Part shown: piece after piece, positions 31,223 to 41,518 of the stretch
How the letters are laid out: each line of letters opens with the position of its first letter
How positions within the stretch are numbered: the stretch's first letter is position 1
Assembly: GCA_963833655.1 (NCBI GenBank)
Contig: CAWHYL010000004.1
Span: forward strand, 744,001-808,000
Direction: 5' to 3'
DNA from: 3-1-20CM-4-69-9 sp963833655
GTDB lineage: Bacteria > Actinomycetota > Thermoleophilia > Gaiellales > Gaiellaceae
Length of the DNA: 64,000 nucleotides
Translations under genes and position numbers: made by a program
Notes under the pieces: model-generated
The model's input: only the letters and a program-made list of their open reading frames with translations
Database searches by the model: none
What the model was told of the DNA's origin: nothing

Positions 31223-31364
31223 GAGGTTGGGCGAGATAGGTGAGGCGGCGTCGGCACGTTCGTGGTGAGGTTCACGTTCAGGCTCGTAGTGGCGCTGGTC
31301 GTCCTCGGCTGGGTGGGGTTGATGGTCCACGTCTGGGTATGGAAGTATGTTTCAGCAATTCGTC
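31223..31364. other. Gene-free gap between convergent genes
   Basis: About 140 bases of unusually AT-rich sequence for this window. A frame opening at GTG 31262 encodes one hydrophobic helix but then continues antisense through the Cys-rich gene, so I do not call it. No hairpin with a U-tract was found. Confidence 0.4.
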
Positions 31365-32468
31365 CTAGGAGAAGGTCACGAGCGCGTCGCGCATCTCCGC
31401 CGCACCGGCGGCGCACGCGGCACGACCGCGCGCGAGCGCGGAGCAGCGGAAGCCGCCGTTCGTCACGACGGCGAGCGTCCGGCCGAGCCAGGCGTAGCAG
31501 TCCGCCGTCCTGCACATCCGGACCAGGGCCAGCTGGCGCGCCGATTTCCCGGCAAGCGCCTGGTCGGCGATGCCGCGCACGCACGCGCGCTCGTCGAGCC
31601 CATGCAGCCGCAAACAGGCGCGCATCTGCTCGAACGGATCGCTCGAGAGCTCGAGCGTCGCGCCGCTGATGCAGCCGAACCGCTGCACACCGGTGAGCCC
31701 GTGGCACGAACGCTGGAGGTCGGCGGCGTTGCGGATCGGCAGCCCGATCGGCCGCTCGAGGAAGTAGCGGTACCAGCACGCCCGCACGTAGCCGTACCGT
31801 CCGTCGCACACGACGCGGGGCGACGTGGCCGCCTTCGCCGGACGAACCGTCCCGTCGGCGCCGCGGAGCGAGATCCAGTAGTCGTGAAAGACACCCTGTG
31901 CGCAGTCGGGCGCGAAGCGCGCCTGCAGCTTTCGGCACGCCGCCACGGCCTGGCCGAGGGCGCCGTGATACGCGCGCAGCAGTGCATGGCCAAGGCCGTG
32001 CACGCACGTGTACTGGCGGTAGCGCGTCGGCAGCCGCGTGCACGCGTGCACGGCGGACGCGCCGCCGGAGCGGAGGATCTGCGGGCCGAGGTACATCACG
32101 AGCCCCATGCCGAACCCGGCGGAGCAGTTCGGGTTGTTCGAGCGCGGCACGTAGCGCTGCAGGGTCGAGAGCGTCACGTGATGGTCCTGCGCGAACTCGC
32201 GTCCGACCTCGTGCATCAGGACGTGGCAGCCCGCCTCGAGCGGCCCGCCGACGGCGAGCACGCGCTTGTCGATCCGCGGCAGCTCCCGCGCCGGATCGCC
32301 GGAGCGCTCGATGTCGAGTCGCAGCAGGCGAACGTAGCAGCGGTACTGCGGGTCGGCGTTGTGGATCTGCGTGCACTGCCAGAGCCACGGCTTCCGCACC
32401 GGAGCGCCGGATGCGTTTCCCGCGAGCAGCAGCACGGCGAGAGCCGCGAGGAGGAACGACCCTTTCAC
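31365..32468 (-). CDS. Secreted cysteine-rich repeat protein, 18 Cys, unknown family
   Basis: A 367-residue exported protein: the signal peptide FLLAALAVLLLAGNASG is followed by 18 Cys and many conserved-looking His. A repeating unit is visible: C-x(9-11)-C-x-x-G followed by a hydrophobic helix. Clear copies have Cys pairs at 143/155 (CVHGLGHALL), 178/189 (CAQGVFHDYW), 255/266 (CISGATLEL) and 285/296 (CVRGIADQAL). Unit length is about 28-42 residues. This suggests a disulfide-stapled alpha-alpha superhelix, comparable in spirit to Sel1/Hcp repeats but with different Cys spacing. CHVLMHEVGREF and the HH in DHHVTL could bind metal. GTG 32468 overlaps the comB stop (GTGA). No function is assigned. 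Confidence 0.8.
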   Translation of the reverse strand: MKGSFLLAALAVLLLAGNASGAPVRKPWLWQCTQIHNADPQYRCYVRLLRLDIERSGDPARELPRIDKRVLAVGGPLEAGCHVLMHEVGREFAQDHHVTLSTLQRYVPRSNNPNCSAGFGMGLVMYLGPQILRSGGASAVHACTRLPTRYRQYTCVHGLGHALLRAYHGALGQAVAACRKLQARFAPDCAQGVFHDYWISLRGADGTVRPAKAATSPRVVCDGRYGYVRACWYRYFLERPIGLPIRNAADLQRSCHGLTGVQRFGCISGATLELSSDPFEQMRACLRLHGLDERACVRGIADQALAGKSARQLALVRMCRTADCYAWLGRTLAVVTNGGFRCSALARGRAACAAGAAEMRDALVTFS

Positions 32469-33142
32469 CTCCGCATTATTTCTACCGCGGGACCCTCCAC
32501 TCCGGTGAGCTCGGGAACGACGTCGAGCAGGTCCACCTGGGCGCAATACGCGATGTCGTCCTCGAGCCCGGCCGGCCCGTACGTGCGGGCGCTGAGCCCC
32601 TCCAGCGCCACCGGGAACGCGTCGGCGAGGAGCGCCGAGGCGCTCGCCGCGTGCGTCCGCTCGCCCTCGACGAGCTGGGCGATCCGGCCGGCGCAGTAGG
32701 CGTCGTCGAGCGCGAACCCGCCCTTGAAGCCGGCGCAGACGATGGAGACGTCGTCGCCCGCGGCCGCAGCGGCAACCGCAGACAGGTTGAGCAGGCTGCC
32801 GAGGAGCACGTGGTCGCAGCGCTCGGCCGTCTCGAGAATCGCGCGGGTGCCGTTGGTCGTCGACAGGATCAGCGTGCCCGCCCGCGCCTCGAGGTACTCG
32901 CGCGGCGAGGCGCCGACGTCGAACCCCTCCACCCGCACCGCCTCCCGCTCGCCGCCGAGCAGCGAATCGGAAAGCCGCGCCCGCAGCGCGCGCGCCTCGT
33001 CGATCTCGGCACAGCAGAGGACGCGCTCGTAGCCGGATGCAAGCGCCTGCGCGATCGTCGAGGTGGCCCGAATGACGTCCACGACGACGCCGACCTCGGC
33101 CGGAGCCGCCCCGCGAGGCGTGAAGACGACGTCGACCGGCAT
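32465..33142 (-). CDS. ComB-family 2-phosphosulfolactate phosphatase-like protein
   Basis: A 225-residue protein of the ComB family, named for phosphosulfolactate hydrolysis in coenzyme M synthesis. Most bacterial members have no tested function. Marks: VVVDVIRATSTIAQAL, ILSTTNGTRAI, VCAGFKGGFALDDAYCAG. Coenzyme M synthesis is not suggested by any neighbour. ATG 33142 follows TAGCGT by six bases on the minus strand. Confidence 0.8.
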   Translation of the reverse strand: MPVDVVFTPRGAAPAEVGVVVDVIRATSTIAQALASGYERVLCCAEIDEARALRARLSDSLLGGEREAVRVEGFDVGASPREYLEARAGTLILSTTNGTRAILETAERCDHVLLGSLLNLSAVAAAAAGDDVSIVCAGFKGGFALDDAYCAGRIAQLVEGERTHAASASALLADAFPVALEGLSARTYGPAGLEDDIAYCAQVDLLDVVPELTGVEGPAVEIMRR

Positions 33143-33147
33143 CCAAC

Positions 33148-33154
33148 TACGCTA
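33148..33154. promoter_or_regulatory. Symmetric bidirectional -10 element TACGCTA (comB-like / rhomboid)
   Basis: Minus strand: TAGCGT, six bases, ATG 33142. Plus strand: TACGCT, nine bases, ATG 33163. The whole intergenic gap is 20 bases. Confidence 0.6.
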
Positions 33155-33162
33155 CTTCCGAC

Positions 33163-34083
33163 ATGGCTGCGACGGTCGAGAGGACGTGTTACCGCCACCC
33201 GGACCGCGTCACGGGGCTCTCCTGCTCCGAGTGCGGGCGGCCGATCTGCACCGAGTGCATGACGATGGCGCCGGTCGGGATCCGCTGTCCGGAGCATTCA
33301 GGCCGCTCTCACGGTGTCGACCGCGTCAGCCAGGGCGTGCGCCGCGCCGCCTACGAAGGCGTGGGCGCGAAGGTGACGCGCGCGCTCATCGCGGTCAACG
33401 TGCTCGTGTACGTCGCCGAGCTCGCGCAGGGCAGCGGCGTCAGCGCGACGAAGGGCTCGATCTACCAGAACGGCGCGCTGCTCGCGAACGGCGTCAAGGT
33501 CGGCGACACGCTGGCCGGCGTGCCGGCACACGTTCCGTTCCCGGGCCTCGTCGGGGTCGCCCACGGCGACTGGTGGCGCCTGATGACCGCTGCTTTCCTC
33601 CACTACGGGCCGTTCCACCTGCTGCTGAACATGCTCGCGCTCTGGTGGTTCGGGTCGCTGCTCGAGCAGCGGATCGGCTCGGGACGGTTCCTCGCGATCT
33701 ACCTCGTGTCGGGACTAGCAGGCTCGGCGGGGGCGCTGATGCTCAACCCGACGACGCCGACGGTCGGCGCGTCGGGTGCGATCTTCGGCATCCTCGGCGC
33801 CGGGCTCGTCATGGAGACGGTGCACCGCGACTACGTCTTCGGAGGCAGCGCGCTCGGCGTGATCGTCCTCAACCTCGTCTTCACGTTCTCGGTCTCGAAC
33901 ATCTCGATCGGCGGCCACATCGGCGGCCTCCTCGGCGGGGCCGCCTGCGCGTTCGGCTTCTCCCGGTTCGGCCGTGGGAGCGTCGCGTACGCCCGTGCCG
34001 GCACGCTCGGCTGGATCACGATTGCCGCCGTCGGGGTCGTGTCCGTGCTGCTCGCGTACTGGAAGACGCGCGGCTACGCCTAG
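33163..34083 (+). CDS. Rhomboid family intramembrane serine protease with N-terminal zinc finger
   Basis: A 306-residue membrane protease. A cytosolic B-box-like zinc finger (CYRHPDR, CSECGRPICTECM, CPEH) precedes about seven membrane helices. Active-site elements: HLLLNMLALWWFG, TVGASGAIFGILGAG with the Ser nucleophile, and SIGGHIGGLLGG with the catalytic His. The zinc-finger/rhomboid fusion is common in actinobacteria. Substrates are unknown. Confidence 0.93.
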   Translation: MAATVERTCYRHPDRVTGLSCSECGRPICTECMTMAPVGIRCPEHSGRSHGVDRVSQGVRRAAYEGVGAKVTRALIAVNVLVYVAELAQGSGVSATKGSIYQNGALLANGVKVGDTLAGVPAHVPFPGLVGVAHGDWWRLMTAAFLHYGPFHLLLNMLALWWFGSLLEQRIGSGRFLAIYLVSGLAGSAGALMLNPTTPTVGASGAIFGILGAGLVMETVHRDYVFGGSALGVIVLNLVFTFSVSNISIGGHIGGLLGGAACAFGFSRFGRGSVAYARAGTLGWITIAAVGVVSVLLAYWKTRGYA

Positions 34084-34084
34084 C

Positions 34085-34381
34085 TTGGCGACCGTCCTCG
34101 TCGACGGCGAGAACGTTCGCCGGTCCGTGTGGCCGAACATCGGCCGCTCGGAGCTCGAGGAGCGCTCGCGCGAATGGGGGCACGCGCACGGTCACGACAT
34201 GATCGTCGTCTGGGAGGGCGCCGAGACGGCCGACGATCGGATCGCCCGCGAGGTGCGCGAGCTGTCGCCGCCGCTGTGGGTCGTCACCTCGGACCGTGAG
34301 CTGCGCGAGCGCGTCGGCAAACACGCCGAGCGGCTCGTCGGCGGCGGCTCGTTCGCGCGGGAGCTCGTCAGCCGACCTTGA
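34085..34381 (+). CDS. NYN/PIN-like (YacP-type) small predicted nuclease, TTG start
   Basis: A 98-residue protein: ATVLVDGENVRRSVWPN at the N-terminus carries the first acidic residues of a NYN/PIN-like fold. ETADDRIAREV and VVTSDRELRERV supply the others. It is a compact relative of YacP RNases. TTG 34085 lies one base after the rhomboid stop and is the only start before the first strand. The last 14 bases overlap the end of the convergent gene. Confidence 0.7.
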   Translation: MATVLVDGENVRRSVWPNIGRSELEERSREWGHAHGHDMIVVWEGAETADDRIAREVRELSPPLWVVTSDRELRERVGKHAERLVGGGSFARELVSRP

Positions 34382-34835
34382 CGATCGGGCAGTTCAGGAC
34401 GACCTTGCCCGGGCGCTCCGTCAAGCCGCTCGTCTTCTCCAGCTTGTTCACCTGCGTGTCGCTCTTGATCAGGACCGGCTTCGAGCCCGTTTTCCAGGTC
34501 AGGATCGTCTCGGCCCACAACGGCGAGTAGGTCGGCTCACCCGGCTCCGAGCCGAACACCGCAAGCTGACCTTTCGCGGAGCGGCCCTGCACGAGGTAGA
34601 TCTCCGGCAGCGCCTTCACCCGGCCAATTTGCGCGGAGTAGTTGATGTGCATCATCTTCGCTTCGGCCTTGTTGGAGATGTCCGTGCTCAGGTACGTGAC
34701 GAAGTGCCCGTCGTAGTACCCCTTGAAGGCCGGTTGGCTGCCCGTGTGCGTCGGCCCCATCATCATCTGACCACCGGTCGCGTACGCGTCGGCCGCGACC
34801 GCTGCGGCGCATAGGACGACCGTGGCGAGGAGCAA
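34368..34835 (-). CDS. Secreted protein of unknown function (DUF7482-like)
   Basis: A 155-residue exported protein: the N-terminal hydrophobic signal LLATVVLCAAAVAADAYA is followed by a single soluble domain. Conserved-looking segments are YSPLWAETILTWKTGSKP, LIKSDTQV and the C-terminal VVLNCPIVKV. The pattern matches a family of secreted domains ending in NCPVV that have no known function. The start appears to be TTG 34835; no ATG or GTG precedes the signal peptide in frame nearby. Confidence 0.65.
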   Translation of the reverse strand: MLLATVVLCAAAVAADAYATGGQMMMGPTHTGSQPAFKGYYDGHFVTYLSTDISNKAEAKMMHINYSAQIGRVKALPEIYLVQGRSAKGQLAVFGSEPGEPTYSPLWAETILTWKTGSKPVLIKSDTQVNKLEKTSGLTERPGKVVLNCPIVKVG

Positions 34836-34895
34836 CGTTCTCTTCCTCGTCCCGTACGGAGACGTGGACGAGTCGGTTTGCGCGGTCAGGCGTCG

Positions 34896-35957
34896 TCAGC
34901 CGAGTGTGAGGTCGAGCTCCACACCGAGGAACTCCGCGTAACGCTGTCCCTCGCGCCTCAGAGCGGTGCGGTTGACGCGACCGGTGGGCGCAACGGCCAG
35001 CTCGAGCCGCTTCGCCGTCTTCTTCCGCTCCCACAGTCCCGCCGCGACACCGTCTGCGACGACGAAGCGGACGCCTGCCGGCCCTTCGTAGCGGCCGCGG
35101 AGATGCGCAGCAACGTGCTCGCGGACACGCGGCGGCACGAGCCTCTCGCGCTCGCGGAAGCCCATGACGTAGACGTCGTACTCCGGGAGCAGCCGGACGC
35201 TTTTCTCGGGCTCCGGAAACTCCGTGTCGCCCGCAAGGACGAAGGAGCCGCGGCCCTCGACGTCGACCTCCTCGACGTCCTCGAACGGCACGTCCGCGCC
35301 GAACCACGCGCGAAAGTCCGCGGGACGCGTGGGGCCGTACGCCCAGAGGAAGCGTCGCACGACCTCATGCAGGGCGTCGCTGCGGTGGACGGGCTTCCAC
35401 GTCGCGAGCCAGCGGTCGGGACGCACGAGCGTGATCTTGTTGCCGCGCGGAGGCCCTTGGCAGAGCTCGCCGATGAAGAACGCGAAGCCCGAGCGCAGGC
35501 GTCCCTCGTGCTTCTTCCCGACGCGCCGCACGACCCCGGCGACGAGCTCGTCGCGGAGCAACGGCTCGCCGCCGGCGGCGTCCCACACTGCCGCATGCAG
35601 CTCGGCGACGTCTTCCGCGCTGACGGGCGGGTGGACGACGCCCGCAGGGTCGGGCCACGCCGGCAGCTCCTCGCGCGGCGCACGCGTCGCAAGCCAGAGC
35701 GGCAGCTCGCCGGCCGCGTGGAGATGCAGCGTCCCGCGCAACGTCCATGCCTTCGCGAGGGTGCGGTCGCGCCAGAGCGCGTCGCGCACGTCCGCCTGGG
35801 TGATGCCGTCGACGCGCGCGGCGAGCTGCAGCTCGGCGGAGGCCTGCACCTGGGCATGGATTCCGCAGACCTGCCGTGTTGCCTCGACGAGCGACGACGA
35901 CCGGTCCGTCAGCGCGCTGCGCGCGAGCCGGCGCGCGCGCACCTGCTGCCAGGTCAG
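34896..35957 (-). CDS. Winged-helix DNA-binding protein (AlkZ/HTH_42-like), probable CTG start
   Basis: A roughly 353-residue protein of the winged-helix family that includes the DNA glycosylases AlkZ and AlkX. Segments: QVRARRLARSAL, CGIHAQVQASAELQLAARV, WTLRGTLHLHAAGELP, FLWAYGPTRPADFRAWFG and LLPEYDVYVMGF. The family normally begins at LTWQQV, which here follows CTG 35957. That CTG overlaps the stop of the preceding small gene as CTGA. The alternative GTG 35999 overlaps that gene by 46 bases. A DNA-damage role is possible but not shown. Confidence 0.8.
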   Translation of the reverse strand: MTWQQVRARRLARSALTDRSSSLVEATRQVCGIHAQVQASAELQLAARVDGITQADVRDALWRDRTLAKAWTLRGTLHLHAAGELPLWLATRAPREELPAWPDPAGVVHPPVSAEDVAELHAAVWDAAGGEPLLRDELVAGVVRRVGKKHEGRLRSGFAFFIGELCQGPPRGNKITLVRPDRWLATWKPVHRSDALHEVVRRFLWAYGPTRPADFRAWFGADVPFEDVEEVDVEGRGSFVLAGDTEFPEPEKSVRLLPEYDVYVMGFRERERLVPPRVREHVAAHLRGRYEGPAGVRFVVADGVAAGLWERKKTAKRLELAVAPTGRVNRTALRREGQRYAEFLGVELDLTLG

Positions 35958-36153
35958 AGAAATCGCAGGCGGTCGACGAGCTTGCCGCCGGTGAGCCACC
36001 AGAGCCGTCCACGCTCGATGACCTGAACGTGCACGGCCGACGGATCGTCCTCGGCGTGTTCCTCGCGGTACGTCTCGAGCCAGCTACGGACGGCATCCGG
36101 GGCCTCGACGGTGGTGACACGCTCGCCGTCGACGAGCAGCGCGTACGTCGTCA

Positions 36154-36154
<1 letters not shown>
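35954..36154 (-). CDS. Small hypothetical protein, 66 residues
   Basis: MTTYALLVDGERVTTVEAPD at the N-terminus and VIERGRLWWLTGGKLVD near the end suggest a small beta-rich fold. No family is recognised. It is coupled to ppdK upstream (TGATG) and to the winged-helix gene downstream (CTGA), which supports its reality. Confidence 0.65.
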
Positions 36155-38712
<2,558 letters not shown>

Positions 38713-38753
38713 GACCGGGATCGTTTCACAAATCCCCTGCAATACTCCGACTC

Positions 38754-39410
38754 GTGCCCGAGCCGCAGATCCTCGGCATGGGCGGCTACCCGGACGACGC
38801 GCTGCTCGACCACGCGCTCGGTCTCGCGGGCGGGCGACGGGTTCTGTACGTCCCGACCGCCGGCGCCGAGAACGCAGCGTCGATCGTCCTCTGGTACGAG
38901 CGCCTCCGCGGCCTCGCGGAAGTGACGCATCTCACCTTCTTCCCGTGGCCGCCGAAAGACCTGCGCGAGCTCGCGCTTGCGCACGACGTGATCCTCGTGT
39001 CGGGCGGCAACACGGCGAACGCGCTCGCGATCTGGCGCGTCCACGGTTTCGACGAGATCCTGCGTGAGGCCTGGCAGGCAGGGATTCTGCTCGCCGGCTG
39101 GAGCGCGGGCATGATCTGCTGGTTCGAGCACGGGGTCACCGATTCGTTCGGCCCCGAGCTCGCCGGGATGGATTGCCTCGGGCTCCTTTGGGGCAGTGCC
39201 TGTCCGCATTACGACGGCGAGGAGCGGCGCCGCCCGGTCTACACGAGTCTCGTGCGCGACGGGTTCGCACCCGGCGTTGCAGCCGACGACGACGTCGGTG
39301 TCCATTTCGTCGGGACGGAGCTGCGTGGGGTCGTGACGTCGCGCGAGGGCGCGACCGCCTATCGCGTCACTGCCGAAGGCGAGGAGCCGCTCGCGGCGCG
39401 GCTGCTCTGA
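38754..39410 (+). CDS. Peptidase S51 family (dipeptidase E-like)
   Basis: A 218-residue serine peptidase of the class-I-glutamine-amidotransferase-like fold. Marks: LGMGGYPDDALLDHAL, VLYVPTAGAENA, LVSGGNTANAL and the nucleophile elbow LAGWSAGMICW. The C-terminal acidic/His region is CPHYDGEERRRP. Members cleave Asp-X dipeptides or act like cyanophycinase; the substrate is unknown here. Start GTG 38754. Its stop abuts that of the GrpB gene as TGATCA. Confidence 0.85.
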   Translation: MPEPQILGMGGYPDDALLDHALGLAGGRRVLYVPTAGAENAASIVLWYERLRGLAEVTHLTFFPWPPKDLRELALAHDVILVSGGNTANALAIWRVHGFDEILREAWQAGILLAGWSAGMICWFEHGVTDSFGPELAGMDCLGLLWGSACPHYDGEERRRPVYTSLVRDGFAPGVAADDDVGVHFVGTELRGVVTSREGATAYRVTAEGEEPLAARLL

Positions 39411-39974
39411 TCAGGCGTCGCTCGGGCCGGGCTCCCACGCCGTCGTCCCTGCCCAATCCTCGGCCGCGACGATGATCAGGTCGCACGCCGCATCCTTGAT
39501 GTCGGTGTAGCGCCCGATGCCCGGCAGCTCCGCGGCGAGGCGTCGCTTCAGGTCGGCATACGCCGCGGCCGCTGCGGGATGCGTCCGCAGGTAGTCGCGG
39601 AAGAGGAGCGCATAGCGGGCGTTCGGCCGTCCGTCGACGCGGACGTGGATGTTCGCCGCGCGCTCTCCGGGTGCGCTCTGGAAGAGCCGCTTCGTCCAGT
39701 CACCCGGGGCAGTCTCGGCGCCGGGCGGATGATGGTCGGACACCGGCGCGAACTCCACCAGGCCGGCGCCGCCGACCGGGTTTGCATCCCCCAGGTCCGC
39801 CACCACGACCTGCACGTCGATCCGGTCCTTGGCGTCGAGCCCGGGAACGGCAGTCGAGCCGACATGGTCGATCCGCAGCGCCCGCTCGCCCAGCACGGCC
39901 CGCAGGCGGCGGCCGACCCGCGCGAACTCGCCGGGCCAGCGCTCCGAGTACGGCTCGATCACGACCTGCGTCAC
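39411..39974 (-). CDS. GrpB/UPF0157 family nucleotidyltransferase-fold protein
   Basis: A 187-residue protein of the GrpB family, which has the nucleotidyltransferase fold and mostly unknown substrates. Marks: VVIEPYSERWPGEFARVGRRL, IDHVGSTAVPGLDAKDRIDV with the acidic catalytic pair, and NIHVRVDG. C-terminal helices contain FRDYLRTHP. No operon partner is obvious; it faces the S51 gene. Confidence 0.85.
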   Translation of the reverse strand: MTQVVIEPYSERWPGEFARVGRRLRAVLGERALRIDHVGSTAVPGLDAKDRIDVQVVVADLGDANPVGGAGLVEFAPVSDHHPPGAETAPGDWTKRLFQSAPGERAANIHVRVDGRPNARYALLFRDYLRTHPAAAAAYADLKRRLAAELPGIGRYTDIKDAACDLIIVAAEDWAGTTAWEPGPSDA

Positions 39975-40053
39975 CGGGAGAGCCTGCCATCGAGGGGCGA
40001 GCGGCCCCGGGGGAGGTGGGGCCGCTCAACACCGCAATCCAGTAGAGAACTCT

Positions 40054-40212
40054 CTATCGGTTCGGCCGCGCGCGGAACTCCGCCAGCCAGGCCAGGCCCC
40101 GCAGCCCGAGCCAGACCGGCGTCAGTATGACGTAGAAGACGAAGACCGCGACTCCGAGGCCCGCCCACCACGTTGCCCAGCGCCACCAGGGCACAGGCGG
40201 CTTCGGCTTCAC
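40054..40212 (-). CDS. Small membrane protein, 52 residues
   Basis: A Pro/Trp-rich start (KPKPPVPWWRWATWWAGLG) runs into one hydrophobic helix (VAVFVFYVILTPVWLGL) and a short basic tail. No family is recognised. Its GTG overlaps the ppsR stop as GTGA, so it is cotranslated with ppsR. Confidence 0.55.
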   Translation of the reverse strand: MKPKPPVPWWRWATWWAGLGVAVFVFYVILTPVWLGLRGLAWLAEFRARPNR

Positions 40213-41033
40213 CTTGCGGCCTGCGCCGCCGCCTCCGCGCGACGCACCTCGACCGTTCGCAGGATCTGCTGCGCCGTCTCCTCGATCGAGCGCTCCGAGA
40301 TGTCGATCACCGGGCAGCCGAGACGGCGCTGCACCACGGCCGCCTCCTCCAGCTCGTCGTAGACCTCCGCGAGCTCGGCGTACCGTCGGTTGTTTGCGCC
40401 GAGGTTGCGCACTCGCGCGCGGCGGATGTCGGCGAGGCGGTCGGCGCCGATCGTCAGACCGACGATCTTCGCGGGATCCAGCTCGAACAGCTCCTTCGGC
40501 GGCGCGATCCCCTTCACGACCGGCACGTTCGCGACCTTGTGCCCGAGGTAGCCGAGGTAGATCGAAAGCGGCGTCTTCGACGTCCGCGACACGCCGACGA
40601 GGACGATGTCCGCCTCGTCGAGCCCCGCCCCCACGCCGTCGTCGTACTTCACGGCGAACTCCATCGCCTCGATGCGGCGGAAGTACGCGGGGTTGAGAGG
40701 AGCGCGCGATCCGGGCGTCATCCGCGCAGCCTGTCCCGACACGCGCGCGACCGCGTCGATCGGATGTCCGAGCAGGTCGCAGTAGTGGACGCGGGCGCGC
40801 CGGCACAGCTTGCGCATCGCGTCGCGCATCTCGGGATCGACGAGCGTGTACACGACGACCGACGCGCGCCCGCGTGCGCTAGCCACCGCTCGCTCGAGGT
40901 CGGCGATCGAGTCGCAGCGCGGGTGGCGCACCTCCTCGAACTCCTGTTCCGGGAACTGCGCCTCGAGCGCCTGGACCAGGCGCGCAGCGGTCTCCCCCGT
41001 GGAATCCGAGACGATGTGGAGCTCGACCGGCAC
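40209..41033 (-). CDS. ppsR: Pyruvate, phosphate dikinase regulatory protein (kinase/phosphorylase)
   Basis: DUF299 bifunctional enzyme that inactivates PPDK by ADP-dependent phosphorylation and reactivates it by Pi-dependent dephosphorylation. Marks: HIVSDSTGETA at the N-terminus and VLVGVSRTSKTPLSIYLG, the phosphate-binding loop. IVGLTIGADRLADIRRAR follows. The length of 274 residues is normal. GTG 41033 is six bases after TAGCCT. Its target ppdK is encoded 1.5 kb downstream on the same strand, separated by the S51/GrpB pair. Confidence 0.95.
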   Translation of the reverse strand: MPVELHIVSDSTGETAARLVQALEAQFPEQEFEEVRHPRCDSIADLERAVASARGRASVVVYTLVDPEMRDAMRKLCRRARVHYCDLLGHPIDAVARVSGQAARMTPGSRAPLNPAYFRRIEAMEFAVKYDDGVGAGLDEADIVLVGVSRTSKTPLSIYLGYLGHKVANVPVVKGIAPPKELFELDPAKIVGLTIGADRLADIRRARVRNLGANNRRYAELAEVYDELEEAAVVQRRLGCPVIDISERSIEETAQQILRTVEVRRAEAAAQAAR

Positions 41034-41039
41034 GTTTTC

Positions 41040-41067
41040 AGGCTAATTGACCCAGGATTGAAACCAA
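41040..41067 (-). promoter_or_regulatory. ppsR promoter, TTGGTT-N16-TAGCCT
   Basis: The -35-like TTGGTT (41062-41067) and -10 TAGCCT (41040-41045) are 16 bases apart. The GTG follows after six bases, implying a leaderless mRNA. It lies in a notably AT-rich intergenic region. Confidence 0.6.
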
Positions 41068-41086
41068 CGTCTTAACAAGGTCTTAT
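41058..41086 (+). promoter_or_regulatory. Possible promoter TTGAAA-N17-TCTTAT for the 122-residue secreted protein
   Basis: TTGAAA 41058-41063 and TCTTAT 41081-41086 with a 17-base spacer, reading towards ATG 41131. Its -35 region overlaps that of the ppsR promoter on the other strand, so the two may compete. Confidence 0.4.
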
Positions 41087-41130
41087 GCGCTCTTTGTTTC
41101 TCCTTCACAAACTGCGGGCAGCCTGGATGA

Positions 41131-41499
41131 ATGGCCCCGGCACGCATCTGCCTGCTCGTCGCCATGGCCGCAGGACTGCTCGTGCTCGCTGTCACCGGCA
41201 CCGCAAACGCCGCACCGTCGTGCGGGTCGCGGCTGATCGACGACTGGCGCGACGGACGGATCGACAACACATACCCCGTCCCGTGCTACCGGCAGGCGCT
41301 CGCACACCTGCCGGAGGACGTCCGCGTCTACTCGAGCGCGCAGGCAGACATCACGCGCGCGCTCCAGGCGCGCCTGGCGTCGTCGCCGAAGCCGGAGACG
41401 TCGGACCACTCGGGCGGCGGCGTCTCGCCGCTGCTCGTCTTCGCGATCACGGCCGCCGTCCTCGTCGCCGCCGGATCCGTGGCGGCAGCCGTCCGCTAG
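41131..41499 (+). CDS. Secreted or membrane-anchored hypothetical protein, 122 residues
   Basis: N-terminal signal (CLLVAMAAGLLVLAVTGTANA). A short outside domain has two Cys (CGSRLIDDWRDGRIDNTYPV then PCYRQAL) and VRVYSSAQADITRALQARL. A Ser/Pro linker and a C-terminal membrane helix (LLVFAITAAVLVAAGSVAAAV) follow. The layout is an anchored extracytoplasmic domain, probably with one disulfide. No family name is known to me. Confidence 0.7.
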   Translation: MAPARICLLVAMAAGLLVLAVTGTANAAPSCGSRLIDDWRDGRIDNTYPVPCYRQALAHLPEDVRVYSSAQADITRALQARLASSPKPETSDHSGGGVSPLLVFAITAAVLVAAGSVAAAVR

Positions 41500-41504
41500 A
41501 CCGA

Positions 41505-41510
41505 TAGCCT
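41505..41510 (+). promoter_or_regulatory. -10 element TAGCCT of glyS
   Basis: TAGCCT, eight bases, ATG 41519. The same hexamer serves ppsR and the HD-domain gene. Confidence 0.5.
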
Positions 41511-41518
41511 CCCGCGAC

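Noticed and set aside
31262..31669. Frame starting with one hydrophobic helix (VRFTFRLVVALVVLGWVGLM) downstream of the 57-residue gene
   Set aside because: It continues about 300 bases antisense through the Cys-rich gene with an Arg/Ser/Ala-rich composition typical of GC-rich shadow frames, and no -10 box sits at leaderless spacing.
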